From: Comamonas terrae
Lineage (GTDB): Bacteria > Pseudomonadota > Gammaproteobacteria > Burkholderiales > Burkholderiaceae_C
DNA length: 64,000 bases
Assembly (NCBI RefSeq): GCF_001544075.1
Contig: NZ_BCNT01000001.1
Coordinates: forward strand, 62,001 to 126,000
Direction: 5' to 3'
Part shown: in pieces, positions 54,789 to 64,000 of the stretch
How positions within the stretch are numbered: position 1 is the first letter of the stretch
Layout: every line of letters begins with the position of its first letter
Notes under the pieces: model-generated
Told to the model about the DNA's origin: nothing
The model's database searches: none
Seen by the model: the letters and a program-made list of their open reading frames with translations, nothing else
Made by a program: the position numbers and the translations under genes

Positions 54789-56132
54789 TCACAGCAGGCG
54801 CGGCTGGGTCACGACCACATCGACCGCGCCGTCGGACAGCTGGGCCTTGAGCGCCGCGCCCGGCGGCGCCTGCCGTACCTGGGTGACAGGCCTGCCCTTG
54901 TCGTCGCTCAGTAAGGCATAGCCGCGCTGCAGCACCAGGCGCGGATCCAGCAGTTGCAGGCGCAGGTCCATGCGCTCCAGCCTTTGCGCCTGCCCCAGCA
55001 GGCTGCGCTGCAGAACCTGGGGCAAGCTGGCCTGCAGCACTTGCTGCCCGTGCGCCAGGCGCTGCATTTTGAGGAGCATCGCATGCCGCAGGCGCTGGGC
55101 CTGGCGGCTCAGCTGCAGATGGTTGCGCGCCAGCTGGCTGCTGGGCCGGCCCAGGCGCTGGGTGGCCAGGTCCAGGCGCTGCTGCTGGCGGTCCAGCATG
55201 CGCTGCGCGCCATTGGCCAGCCGGTCCTGCAGGAGCTGCAGCACGCCCAGCCAGACCTCGCGCGGCTGGCTCACCAGCTCGGCCGCCGCCGTGGGCGTGG
55301 GAGCGCGTAGATCGGCGCAGAAGTCGGCAATGGTGAAATCGGTCTCGTGCCCCACCCCGCTGATCAGCGGCACCGGGCTCTGGACGATGGTGCGCGCCAG
55401 CTGCTCGTCGTTGAAGGCCCACAGGTCCTCGAGCGAACCGCCGCCGCGCACCAGCAGGATGGTATCGATCACCGGTTTCTGCGGATCCGCAGCCAGATCA
55501 GCCGCCATCCCTTGCCCATCCTGCGCCAGGCGATACAGTTTTTGCAGCGCCTCGACCAGCGATTGCGGCGCCTGCGCCCCCTGGACCAGGGCGGGCACCA
55601 GCACCACGGGAATATGGGGCACGCGCCGGCGCAGGGCCGTGACCACGTCATGCAGCGCGGCCGCGCCCGGCGAGGTGACGATGCCGATGCCGCGCGGCAG
55701 CGGCGGCAGGGGCCGCTTGCGCGCCACATCGAACAGGCCTTCGGCCTCCAGCTGCGCCTTCAGGCGCAGGAACTGCTCGAACAGGGCGCCCTGGCCCGCG
55801 CGCTGCATGCTCTCCACGACCAGTTGCAGGTCGCCGCGCTGCTCGTAGACACCGAGCCGCCCGCGCACCTCGACCATTTCCCCGTCACGCGGCATGAATC
55901 CGATCTGGTCGGCCGCCCGCCGGAACATGGCGCAGCGGATCTGGCCGTTCGCATCCTTGAGATTGAAATAGCAATGGCCGCTGGCCGCGCGCGAAAAGCC
56001 GCTGAGCTCTCCACGTACGGCCACCGGGTTGAAGCGCGCCTGCAAGGCGTCGCCAATGGCGCGGCACAGCGCGCCAACATCCCAGATACGTGGCGCGGCA
56101 GCGCGGTTCGGGGTCTCGAAGATCGAATTCAT
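54789..56132 (-). CDS. xseA: Exodeoxyribonuclease VII large subunit
   Basis: A 447-residue nuclease subunit for single-stranded DNA. The N-terminal OB-fold ([31 protein letters not shown]) is followed by the catalytic domain with [35 protein letters not shown] and [21 protein letters not shown] long helical region and a C-terminal segment ([17 protein letters not shown]) follow. It forms a complex with XseB, which is not in this window. It diverges from exbB. Confidence 0.96.
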   Translation of the reverse strand: MNSIFETPNRAAAPRIWDVGALCRAIGDALQARFNPVAVRGELSGFSRAASGHCYFNLKDANGQIRCAMFRRAADQIGFMPRDGEMVEVRGRLGVYEQRGDLQLVVESMQRAGQGALFEQFLRLKAQLEAEGLFDVARKRPLPPLPRGIGIVTSPGAAALHDVVTALRRRVPHIPVVLVPALVQGAQAPQSLVEALQKLYRLAQDGQGMAADLAADPQKPVIDTILLVRGGGSLEDLWAFNDEQLARTIVQSPVPLISGVGHETDFTIADFCADLRAPTPTAAAELVSQPREVWLGVLQLLQDRLANGAQRMLDRQQQRLDLATQRLGRPSSQLARNHLQLSRQAQRLRHAMLLKMQRLAHGQQVLQASLPQVLQRSLLGQAQRLERMDLRLQLLDPRLVLQRGYALLSDDKGRPVTQVRQAPPGAALKAQLSDGAVDVVVTQPRLL

Positions 56133-56524
56133 GCGGTCTCAGCCAGGTCAGGGCCCACAAAATTCTCCACAGCCCAAGCCCTTGCTCCCGGCACGGCTGC
56201 CATGGCCATTTTGTTTATGCAATTGTTCAAAACAAATTCTCAAGTCATTGATTGAAAACAAATTTTCTCGTTTCATCGCCCTGCCACAGTTGTTACTGCC
56301 AGTAGTTTCCGGCGATAGACCTGCGGCGCCGCTTAGTTAACGCACAAAGTTATCCACAGAAATATCTGCTATACGCGCGATGCGCCGCTCCGGCGCCGGC
56401 CCTGCAGGCCAGGCGGCAGGCCCACGGCACGCGCACGCACAAATCCACGCGAAATCCGCGCCGGGCAGCAGCAGGCCTGGGCCATAATCTGCGGCTGCAA
56501 TTTCTGAACGACGAGGGAGAAAAG
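56133..56524. other. 392-base divergent control region of xseA and exbB
   Basis: This AT-rich gap holds a 10-base direct repeat AAAACAAATT at 56229-56238 and 56255-56264, 26 bases apart. It also holds a perfect DnaA-box match TTATCCACA at 56350-56358. No gene is supported. The DnaA box is single and may be chance or a regulatory site; there is no cluster that would suggest an origin. Confidence 0.5.
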
Positions 56525-57163
56525 TTGCTGTCGATCATACAAGCCGCAGGCTGGCCGATCTGGCCCTTGGTTGCCTGCTCGATTCTGGCCCTGGCACTGA
56601 TTTTCGAGCGCTTTACCGCGCTCAAGACGGCGCGCGTGGCGCCTCCGGCCTTGCTGGACGAAGCCATTTCCGTTTCCTTTCGTGGCCTGCCCAGCGAGGA
56701 GGTCGTCAATCAGCTGAGCCAGAGCTCGGCCCTGGGCGAAGTGCTGGCCACCGGCCTGCGCACGCTGCGCAACCATCCCGACAGCAACGAGGAAGAAGTG
56801 CGCGCCGCCATGGAAGGCGCAGGTCGCGCCGCTGCCCACAAGCTGGAAAAATACCTGAGCGCCCTGGCCACCATCGCCTCGGCCGCGCCGCTGCTGGGCC
56901 TGCTGGGCACGGTCATCGGCATGATCGAGATCTTCGGTTCCCAGTCGGGCGCTTCGGCCACGGGCGGCGGCAACCCCGCGCAACTGGCCCAGGGCATCTC
57001 GATTGCGCTGTACAACACGGCCTTCGGCCTGATGGTCGCGATCCCGGCGCTGATCTTCTGGCGCTACTTCCGCGCCCGCGTGGACGGCTATCTGCTGGGC
57101 ATGGAGCTGGCTTGCGAGAAGTTCGTGCGCCATCTGGCCCGCACCAGCCTGGGCGGCAAGTGA
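56525..57163 (+). CDS. exbB: MotA/TolQ/ExbB proton channel family protein
   Basis: A 212-residue inner-membrane protein with three membrane segments: WPLVACSILALALIFER, then a conserved pair including ATIASAAPLLGLLGTVIGMI and ISIALYNTAFGLMVAIPALI. It forms the proton channel that drives TonB or Tol. Start appears to be TTG 56525, preceded by GAGGGAG; the first residues (LSIIQAAGWPIW) match the family. It is coupled to an ExbD/TolR partner 31 bases downstream. ExbB is favoured over TolQ because no tolA, tolB or pal follows. Confidence 0.88.
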   Translation: MLSIIQAAGWPIWPLVACSILALALIFERFTALKTARVAPPALLDEAISVSFRGLPSEEVVNQLSQSSALGEVLATGLRTLRNHPDSNEEEVRAAMEGAGRAAAHKLEKYLSALATIASAAPLLGLLGTVIGMIEIFGSQSGASATGGGNPAQLAQGISIALYNTAFGLMVAIPALIFWRYFRARVDGYLLGMELACEKFVRHLARTSLGGK

Positions 57164-57194
57164 GCCCGGCCCCAGCAGTCCAAGGTCGCATGCC

Positions 57195-57626
57195 ATGAAC
57201 TTCCGCCCCCGCCACCGCGACGAGCCCGAGATCAACCTGATTCCCTTCATCGACGTGCTGCTCGTGGTGCTGATCTTTCTGATGCTCTCCACCACCTACA
57301 GCAAGTTCACCGAACTGCAGCTGACCCTGCCCGTGGCCGATGCCGAGCAGCAGCGCGACCGGCCCAAGGAGATCATTGTGGCCGTGGCCGCCGACGGCCA
57401 CTATGCCGTCAACAGAAACGCCATGGAAGACCGCAGCGTGTCCGCCCTGGCCCAGGCTCTGGGCACGGCCGCCAGCGCCAGCAAGGACAGCGTGGTCATC
57501 ATCAGCGCCGACGCCACGGCCCCCCACCAGTCCGTGGTCACCGTGATGGAAGCGGCCCGCCGCGCCGGCCTGTCCCAGATCACGTTTGCTACCCAGTCCT
57601 CCACAGCAGCCGGCAAGGCCAAATAG
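57195..57626 (+). CDS. exbD: ExbD/TolR family biopolymer transport protein
   Basis: A 143-residue protein with a short cytoplasmic start (NFRPRHRDEPEINLIPFIDV), one membrane helix (LLVVLIFLMLSTTYSKFTEL) and a periplasmic domain. The catalytic aspartate lies in IPFIDVLLVV. It partners with the preceding ExbB to energise TonB-dependent uptake, for instance of the siderophore receptor at 44029-46296. It is upstream of lpxK, as is common in betaproteobacteria. Confidence 0.9.
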   Translation: MNFRPRHRDEPEINLIPFIDVLLVVLIFLMLSTTYSKFTELQLTLPVADAEQQRDRPKEIIVAVAADGHYAVNRNAMEDRSVSALAQALGTAASASKDSVVIISADATAPHQSVVTVMEAARRAGLSQITFATQSSTAAGKAK

Positions 57627-57808
57627 GCATTGCCCGCCTGCCGGCAAGCACCAGGCCGCCTTCACAGGCGGCTTTTTTCATCGCCCAGCCGTCCCGGGAT
57701 GGAAAAAGCCTCGTGCGCAGTCGCCCGCCGGGATCCCTTTCCATTTGCGCCAGCATCCTTGAAGCCTGGCACGGCCGCCGTATGATCGGCAGTTACCCTA
57801 CCGCGCCC

Positions 57809-58831
57809 ATGTCCCACGCGTCCACCAGCCCCCTTCCCCGGCAGACCGGCCTGCGCGCCATCTGGCGCCGGCGGGGCCTTGGCGCCTGGCTGCTGTGGCC
57901 GCTGTCGCTGCTCTATGGAGCGCTGCAGCGCTGGAATGCCGGTCGCATGCAGGGCCGTGCGCAGCAGGCCGGCGTGCCCGTCATCGTGGTGGGCAACGTG
58001 ATCGCCGGCGGCGCCGGCAAGACGCCCGTCACCCAGGCCGTAGTCGCGCATCTGCTGGCACGGGGCTGGAAGCCCGGCATCGTCTCGCGCGGCTACGGGC
58101 GCACAACGCAGGATTGCCGCGAAGCCCTGCCCGGGAGCCCCGCCAGCGAGGTGGGCGACGAACCGGCCCTGCTGGCCCGCAGCACGGGTGTGCCGGTGTT
58201 CGTGGCGGCAAAGCGAATAGACGCGGCCCGCGCGCTGCGCGCCAGATACCCCGAGGTCGATGTGATCGTGAGCGACGACGGCCTGCAGCACCTGGCCCTG
58301 GCCCGCGATGTGGAGCTTTGCGTGTTCAACGATGAAGGCGTGGGCAACGGCTTTCTGCTGCCCGCGGGCCCGCTGCGCGAGCCCTGGCCGCGCGCCGTCA
58401 CGGCCGCCGTCTATGCCGGCAGGCCGCCCCGCCCAGCGGGAAATGCTCCCGCCTTTGCGCTGCAGCGCCGGCTCAGCCCTGTAATGCACAACGGCAGGGG
58501 CGAACGGCTGGAACTGGCGGCCCTGGCCGGGCAGGAAGTCGAGGCGGTGGCCGCCGTGGCGCGGCCCGAGTCGTTTTTTGCCATGCTGGGTGAACAGGGC
58601 ATTGTTCCTGCCGCCATGCAGGCCTTGCCGGACCACTATGGTTTTGAGAGCTTCTCGCGCAGGCTGGACAATCAGAAACCATTGGTCTGCACCGAAAAAG
58701 ATGCCGTCAAGCTCTGGCGCATCCACCCTGAGGCCTGGGCCGTGCCGCTGCAACTGCAGCTGCCGCAGGCCTTCTGGGACCTGCTCGATGCCCGGCTGGC
58801 CGCTGTTTGCCAGCGCCCGCCTCCGGGCTGA
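57809..58831 (+). CDS. lpxK: Tetraacyldisaccharide 4'-kinase
   Basis: A 340-residue inner-membrane-associated kinase that phosphorylates the lipid A precursor at position 4'. The N-terminal hydrophobic segment is AWLLWPLSLLYGALQRWNAG. The P-loop is VIVVGNVIAGGAGKTPV, and the SDDGLQHLALARDVELCVF and PLREPWPRA segments are typical. Start 57809 is chosen; an in-frame ATG at 57782 would add nine residues. It lies downstream of exbD in the conserved lipid A/KDO neighbourhood. Confidence 0.95.
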   Translation: MSHASTSPLPRQTGLRAIWRRRGLGAWLLWPLSLLYGALQRWNAGRMQGRAQQAGVPVIVVGNVIAGGAGKTPVTQAVVAHLLARGWKPGIVSRGYGRTTQDCREALPGSPASEVGDEPALLARSTGVPVFVAAKRIDAARALRARYPEVDVIVSDDGLQHLALARDVELCVFNDEGVGNGFLLPAGPLREPWPRAVTAAVYAGRPPRPAGNAPAFALQRRLSPVMHNGRGERLELAALAGQEVEAVAAVARPESFFAMLGEQGIVPAAMQALPDHYGFESFSRRLDNQKPLVCTEKDAVKLWRIHPEAWAVPLQLQLPQAFWDLLDARLAAVCQRPPPG

Positions 58832-58921
58832 CTATCATTGCCCCATACCGAGTCCCGCGGCACGCCTCTTGCCTTTGCGTCAGCGGCGGGCAGCCTCCCT
58901 CTCCGTTTTGCAGGAATTGCC

Positions 58922-59110
58922 ATGGATCCCAAACTTCTCGAACTGCTGGTCTGCCCCGTTACCAAGGGCCCGCTGCGCTACGACCGCGAGCGCCAGGAAC
59001 TGGTCTCGCGCAGCGCGCGGCTCGCTTACCCGGTGCGCGACGGCATTCCCGTGCTGCTGGAAAACGAAGCCCGCACGCTGACCGACGAAGAAATCGAGGC
59101 CACACCCTGA
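58922..59110 (+). CDS. Trm112 family protein (YcaR-like)
   Basis: A 62-residue zinc-finger-like small protein: [18 protein letters not shown] at the start and [20 protein letters not shown] at the end. The second cysteine pair of classical Trm112 is absent, as in many bacterial members. Its conserved place between lpxK and kdsB suggests a link with envelope biogenesis, but function is unclear. AGGAA precedes the ATG. Confidence 0.9.
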   Translation: MDPKLLELLVCPVTKGPLRYDRERQELVSRSARLAYPVRDGIPVLLENEARTLTDEEIEATP

Positions 59111-59124
59111 GTCGCTCCGCGCCT

Positions 59125-59171
59125 TCCCCTGAAAGGGGGACAACGGCCTTTGCTTCGGGACGGCCTTTGCT
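59125..59171. repeat. Intergenic repeat with 12-base direct duplication
   Basis: Between the Trm112-like gene and kdsB lies a CCCCT...AGGGGG dyad (about 59126-59139). The exact direct repeat ACGGCCTTTGCT occurs at 59143-59154 and again at 59160-59171. It resembles the element at 25386-25417 and the GGCCTTTGCTTCGG repeats I recall from comamonad intergenic DNA. Confidence 0.5.
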
Positions 59172-59210
59172 GGCCGTCCTTCAAGCCAGTTCCATCACAC
59201 AGAGATTTCC

Positions 59211-59987
59211 ATGCCGTTCACGGTTCTGATTCCCGCCCGCATGTCCTCCAGCCGCCTGCCCGGCAAGCCCCTGGCCGATATTGCCGGCCTGCCCATGGTG
59301 GTGCGCGTGGCCCGGCGCGCCCAGCAAAGCACGGCCGCGCGCTGCGTGGTCGCGGCCGACGATGCACGCATCGTCGATGCCTGCCTGCAGCATGGCGTGC
59401 AGGCACTGCTCACGCGCAACGACCATCCCAGTGGCAGCGACCGCCTGGCCGAGGCCTGCGAACAGCTGGGCCTGGACGGCAACGATGCGGTGGTCAACGT
59501 GCAGGGCGACGAGCCGCTGATCGAGCCCGCGCTGATCGATGCCGTCGCGCATTTGCTAAGCGCCCGCCCCGAAGCCAGCATGGGCACGGCGGCCCATCCG
59601 ATCGCCTCCCCTGCCGACTACCGCAACCCGAACGTGGTCAAGGTCGTCTGCGACGCCAAGGGCCTGGCCAGCTACTTCAGCCGGGCACCGATTCCCTTCT
59701 CTCGCGACCATGCCGACGAGGCCTGGTGGGAGACGGCCGCCGCCACGGCAGGCCATGCGGGCTTTGCGCCGCTGCGCCATATCGGCATCTACAGTTACAG
59801 GGCCGGCTTTCTGCGCGAGTTCCCGCGCCTTTCTCCGGCCCCGACCGAAGCCATGGAGCAGCTCGAGCAGCTGCGTGCGCTGTGGCATGGCCACCGCATC
59901 GCCGTGCACCTCACGCCCGATGCGCCGGGCGCCGGCGTGGACACGCCCGAAGACCTGCAGCGGGTGCGCGCCCTGCTGGCTGCCTGA
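59211..59987 (+). CDS. kdsB: 3-deoxy-manno-octulosonate cytidylyltransferase
   Basis: A 258-residue enzyme that makes CMP-KDO for lipopolysaccharide. The nucleotide-binding start is [19 protein letters not shown], followed by [26 protein letters not shown] and [17 protein letters not shown]. It completes the lipid A/KDO neighbourhood with lpxK. Confidence 0.96.
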   Translation: MPFTVLIPARMSSSRLPGKPLADIAGLPMVVRVARRAQQSTAARCVVAADDARIVDACLQHGVQALLTRNDHPSGSDRLAEACEQLGLDGNDAVVNVQGDEPLIEPALIDAVAHLLSARPEASMGTAAHPIASPADYRNPNVVKVVCDAKGLASYFSRAPIPFSRDHADEAWWETAAATAGHAGFAPLRHIGIYSYRAGFLREFPRLSPAPTEAMEQLEQLRALWHGHRIAVHLTPDAPGAGVDTPEDLQRVRALLAA

Positions 59988-61018
<1,031 letters not shown>

Positions 61019-61038
61019 TCGCTTCTGTCCCGCCCAAT

Positions 61039-61068
61039 AAAAAAGCACCCGCTCCGGGTGCTTTTTTT
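61039..61068 (+). terminator. Rho-independent terminator of adk
   Basis: AAAAAAGCACCC (61039-61050) pairs with GGGTGCTTTTTTT (61056-61068) across a 5-base loop, 20 bases after the adk stop, with a strong U tract. Confidence 0.93.
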
Positions 61069-61170
61069 ATGGCCTGCCAAGACCCACCCGGCCCAGGGGT
61101 GAAACCGACGTTGGCGCATTCGCGCCCGGGCAGGCGCAGCGGATTTTTTCGGCAGCGTAGCTGTCTCCGT

Positions 61171-62211
61171 TCAAGAAGGCTCCAGGGCCAGATCCAGCAT
61201 CATGGCCACGCGCGCCTTGGCAGGCGGCAGTTGGACCACGTCCAACGCCTGTCCGCCCACGGCCCCGGCCGGCACCAGCCACTGCTTCAGCCAATGCTCC
61301 CGGTCGGCCGCCAATCCCGCTGCCCCGGGCGGCAGCACCGGCACACCTTCCAGGCAACGGGTGCTGCACCACACGCGCACGCCGGCCTTGCGGGCATCGA
61401 GCAAGGCCTGCAGCATCTGCGCATGCACCGTGGCATTGCCGGTCCCGGCCACCACCAGGCCTTTCACACCCGCAGCCACCAGCGCCCTCACAGCCCTGGC
61501 GCTTTGTGCCGCACCGGAGGCAACGATCTCCACCCAAGGCAGCGCATCGCAATCCAGCCACCGCGCCAGCCGCGCACCGGCATCCACCGCCGCACCTACA
61601 GGCCTGCCAACCCAGCGCAGCATGCCTTCTTCCATATAGGCGCATGGCCCTCCCTCATAGGAACGAAGCGCGTCGAGCCGGTACGGGTGGACTTTCTGCA
61701 CCGCCAGGCCCGCGTGCAGCGCGCCCGCCGCCATCACCCAGACACCGGCTCCGCCGGCGCCTGCATCGGCGGCCTGCGCCGCTGCAGCCACGGCGTCGCG
61801 CAGATTCTGCGGCCCATCGGCCTGCAGCGACGTGGCCGGGCGCATGGCGCAGGTCAGCACCACGGGCTTGGCGGGCTGCAGCGCAACCTGCAGCAGCCAG
61901 GCCGTTTCCTCCAGGGTATCGGTGCCATGGGTGATCACCACGGCGCGCGTCTGCGCGTCCTCCAGCAGCTGGGCCACGCCGCGCAGCAGAAGTCTCCACA
62001 CCGCCCAGTCCATGTCCTTGCTGTCGATCTGCGCCAGCTGCACCGCCTCCAGCCGGCAGGCACCATCCGCTGCGTCCAGGCCGGCAATGGCCTGCAGCAA
62101 TCCCTCCACCGAGATCTGCGCCGCCGTGTAGCCCACGCCGTCGCCCTGGCTTGGCGCCCGGCCGGCAATGGTTCCTCCTGTGCCCAAAATGACAATCTTT
62201 GCCTCAGCCAC
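61171..62211 (-). CDS. L-asparaginase family protein
   Basis: A 346-residue cytoplasmic asparaginase (no signal peptide). Catalytic threonine regions are [12 protein letters not shown] and [16 protein letters not shown], and the lysine/arginine region [20 protein letters not shown] follows. It hydrolyses asparagine, possibly glutamine. It diverges from lexA across a 96-base gap that carries two LexA-type boxes, so damage-linked expression is conceivable but not shown. Confidence 0.9.
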   Translation of the reverse strand: MAEAKIVILGTGGTIAGRAPSQGDGVGYTAAQISVEGLLQAIAGLDAADGACRLEAVQLAQIDSKDMDWAVWRLLLRGVAQLLEDAQTRAVVITHGTDTLEETAWLLQVALQPAKPVVLTCAMRPATSLQADGPQNLRDAVAAAAQAADAGAGGAGVWVMAAGALHAGLAVQKVHPYRLDALRSYEGGPCAYMEEGMLRWVGRPVGAAVDAGARLARWLDCDALPWVEIVASGAAQSARAVRALVAAGVKGLVVAGTGNATVHAQMLQALLDARKAGVRVWCSTRCLEGVPVLPPGAAGLAADREHWLKQWLVPAGAVGGQALDVVQLPPAKARVAMMLDLALEPS

Positions 62212-62228
62212 TTGCCCCTCGCAAAAAA

Positions 62229-62263
62229 CTGGTTAAAAATACAGATACTGTATAAATTATCAG
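62229..62263. promoter_or_regulatory. Two LexA boxes upstream of lexA
   Basis: CTGGTTAAAAATACAG (62229-62244) and CTGTATAAATTATCAG (62248-62263) each fit the CTGT-N8-ACAG consensus with one mismatch. They are spaced for two dimers and sit 45-79 bases before the lexA ATG. Autoregulation of lexA is the expected role; they are also within reach of the divergent asparaginase promoter. Confidence 0.8.
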
Positions 62264-62307
62264 ATCACTGTTCGGAAATCCTGATCCAGAACCCCAAGCC
62301 GCCCGAC

Positions 62308-62982
62308 ATGTCCGACCATCCCAAGCTCACTCCCCGCCAGCAGCAGATCCTGGATCTGATCCAGTCGACCATTGCGCGCACCGGCGCTCCACCGACGCGT
62401 GCCGAAATCGCCAGCACCTTCGGGTTCAAGTCCGCCAATGCGGCCGAGGAGCACCTCCAGGCCCTGGCGCGCAAGGGCGTGATCGATCTGGTCAGCGGCA
62501 CCTCGCGCGGCATCCGCCTGCGCGCCGATACCGTGCGCACCATCAATGCCGCCCGCGGCACCAGCTTCGCCCTGCCGCTGGCCGCGCTGGCGCCGCTGGT
62601 CCTGCCCCTGGTCGGCCGCGTGGCGGCGGGATCGCCCATTCTCGCCCAGGAACATATAGACCAGAGCTATTCCGTGGAGCCCGGCCTGTTCGCGGCCAAG
62701 CCCGACTACCTGCTCAAGGTGCGCGGCATGTCCATGCGCGATGTCGGCATCATGGATGGCGACCTGCTGGCCGTGCAGTCCACGCACGAGGCCCGCAACG
62801 GCCAGATCGTCGTGGCCCGTCTTGGCGACGACGTCACGGTCAAGCGCTTCAGGCGCACGCCGCAGGGCATAGAGCTGCTGCCCGAAAATCCCGACTACAA
62901 GGTCATCCACGTCGCACCGGACGAACCTTTCGCCATCGAAGGCCTGGCCGTAGGCCTGATACGCAACAGCATGTTCATGTAG
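62308..62982 (+). CDS. lexA: LexA repressor
   Basis: A 224-residue SOS repressor/autopeptidase. The N-terminal winged helix reads [20 protein letters not shown], then [20 protein letters not shown]. The self-cleavage site Ala-Gly is in [15 protein letters not shown]. The catalytic Ser is in [11 protein letters not shown] and the catalytic Lys in [14 protein letters not shown]. The start at 62308 matches the family. Regulated by its own two boxes upstream. Confidence 0.97.
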   Translation: MSDHPKLTPRQQQILDLIQSTIARTGAPPTRAEIASTFGFKSANAAEEHLQALARKGVIDLVSGTSRGIRLRADTVRTINAARGTSFALPLAALAPLVLPLVGRVAAGSPILAQEHIDQSYSVEPGLFAAKPDYLLKVRGMSMRDVGIMDGDLLAVQSTHEARNGQIVVARLGDDVTVKRFRRTPQGIELLPENPDYKVIHVAPDEPFAIEGLAVGLIRNSMFM

Positions 62983-63150
62983 CGTGCTCCCACGGCGCCG
63001 GCACTGGCGCCCTGGGCCGATTCCCACAGCACTGCCCGGGTGGTAGGCGCAAGGCTTGAAGGCCTTGCCCCGGGCGGAGCCTTGCCTGAAAAACGCAATC
63101 CTGCCCCGTCCACAACCTCGCAAGAACTTTCTTGAAACAGGAGTTGCCAC

Positions 63151-63573
63151 ATGGGATTCGCTTTGCCTCTGGTGTCTCTGACACGCTTTGCCCTTCAAGC
63201 CCATCGCCATGCCGCCGTGCGAGAGAACTCCGCGTCGCAAGCCTCATCGCAGGCACCAGCCAGGCCAGCACGGTCGCAGCCTCGCGATGCAATGCTCTCC
63301 AATTCCCCATCCGAAGATACGCGGGCCCGGCCTGCCGTTTTCACCATGCGCCGAAGCCGCTCCCGACGCCGCGCCACGGCGCCCGCTGTTCCCTCCGCCC
63401 AGATGCCCTTGCCGCTCGAGGCCGCTCCTGCCTGCAGCCAGCCGCGCATGCTGCGCATCGTCCAGCGCGAGCCGCGCAATCAGCCCGAATGCCTGCTCAT
63501 CTCGGGCCGCATGGCCGATGTCTGTGCTGCGCTGGAGCGCATGGCCGCCAACGAAGGCGCGCTGCACGCCTGA
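63151..63573 (+). CDS. Hypothetical protein
   Basis: A 140-residue basic protein, Ser/Arg/Ala-rich in its first half (a RRSRSRRRATAPA stretch). Its last 45 residues look more conserved (MLRIVQREPRNQPECLLISG, then RMADVCAALERMAANEG). I recall that final segment from small uncharacterised comamonad proteins. ATG 63151 has AGGAG nine bases upstream. No signal peptide or membrane segment. Function unknown. Confidence 0.65.
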   Translation: MGFALPLVSLTRFALQAHRHAAVRENSASQASSQAPARPARSQPRDAMLSNSPSEDTRARPAVFTMRRSRSRRRATAPAVPSAQMPLPLEAAPACSQPRMLRIVQREPRNQPECLLISGRMADVCAALERMAANEGALHA

Positions 63574-63707
63574 TGCATGGCGGCCCCGCCGCGCCATAGA
63601 AACCGGCAAGGCGTGCATCCGATTTTTGAAGTATTTGCAAACAGTTCCATGCGCCGTGGCCGTTGAATGCTCACAAAAATGAGCCTATTCAAGGCACAAT
63701 CGGGTGC

Positions 63708-64000
63708 ATGAACATCGTGATCCTTGACGATTACCAAGATGCTGTGCGCAAGCTCGATTGCGCCCGTCTGCTGGAACCTTTCAATGCAAAGGTCTACACC
63801 AATACCGTCAAGGGCGTGGGACAGTTGTCGGTGCGCCTGCGCGATGCCGACATCATTGTTCTGATCCGCGAACGCACCCAGATCACCAAGCAGTTGCTGG
63901 AAAAGCTGCCGCGCCTCAAGCTGATCGCCCAGACCGGCAAGGCGGGTGCGCATATCGATGTCGCGGCCTGCACGGCCCATGGCGTGGCGATCGCCGAAGG
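63708..64000 (+). CDS. D-2-hydroxyacid dehydrogenase family protein, 3' end cut by window
   Basis: The first 97 residues of a D-isomer 2-hydroxyacid dehydrogenase: MNIVILDDYQDAVRKLDCAR at the start, then ADIIVLIRERTQITKQLLEK and LPRLKLIAQTGKAGAHIDVA, the substrate-domain signature. The NAD-binding domain lies outside the window. The DDYQDA start is typical of a group found next to many metabolic operons; substrate unknown. No strong ribosome site is visible. Confidence 0.88.
   Translation, partial: MNIVILDDYQDAVRKLDCARLLEPFNAKVYTNTVKGVGQLSVRLRDADIIVLIRERTQITKQLLEKLPRLKLIAQTGKAGAHIDVAACTAHGVAIAE

Noticed and set aside
56350..56358. Replication origin near the DnaA box
   Set aside because: A single box with no dnaA, dnaN or box cluster nearby is not an origin.

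Overview
The window reads as chromosomal DNA of a high-GC betaproteobacterium of the family Comamonadaceae (Comamonas/Delftia/Acidovorax-like). The reasons are the very GC-rich codon use, the many orphan Bug (TctC-like) binding proteins attached to catabolic operons, and the housekeeping order exbB-exbD-lpxK-Trm112-kdsB-adk. The genus is an inference. I found no rRNA, tRNA or CRISPR array.

Positions 1-7.9 kb hold a 3-hydroxybenzoate/gentisate catabolic operon: ring 6-hydroxylase, gentisate 1,2-dioxygenase, fumarylpyruvate hydrolase, glutathione-dependent maleylpyruvate isomerase, an aromatic-acid MFS permease and a Bug binding protein. It diverges from a MarR-LysR regulator pair. Next come a hypothetical gene and a MHYT-GGDEF-EAL c-di-GMP protein behind a structured leader (8-11.4 kb). 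A PhzS-like flavin monooxygenase with a Bug protein, divergent from a second MarR gene, occupies 11.4-14.4 kb.

Positions 14.5-20.9 kb are a plus-strand distal valine pathway (mmsA, acyl-CoA dehydrogenase, mmsB). Unrelated small genes are lodged in it: two LprI-like periplasmic proteins, a MOSC protein, a TfoX-N protein and a DUF488 protein. A two-gene lysine 6-dehydrogenase/piperideine-6-carboxylate dehydrogenase unit follows (21.1-23.9 kb). A minus-strand Bug / class III CoA-transferase / cupin / acyl-CoA dehydrogenase / LysR block covers 24.4-29.3 kb.

Positions 29.5-50.3 kb are a mosaic of single genes: a MocR regulator divergent from a LysE exporter, tRNA 2-selenouridine synthase, an AGCS symporter, a membrane aspartic protease, a DsbA-family protein, a PQQ dehydrogenase and a TonB receptor/PepSY uptake unit. 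Both unrelated NADP isocitrate dehydrogenases, dimeric icd and monomeric idh, lie here about 6 kb apart.

Positions 50.7-53.8 kb form a small accessory island. It has two degenerate IS5-family elements back to back sharing one TA dinucleotide, a strikingly AT-rich polysaccharide pyruvyltransferase-family gene, and an IS3-family remnant. From 53.8 kb to the end are conserved core genes: sodB, xseA, exbB/exbD, lpxK, a Trm112-like gene, kdsB, adk, an asparaginase, lexA with two LexA-box-like sites, and the start of a D-2-hydroxyacid dehydrogenase.

I did not find a clearly new defence or mobile system. The most unusual items are the IS tandem with its AT-rich cargo, the three LprI domains inside the valine operon, the PhzS-like/Bug/MarR module, and several perfect palindromes placed as operators.
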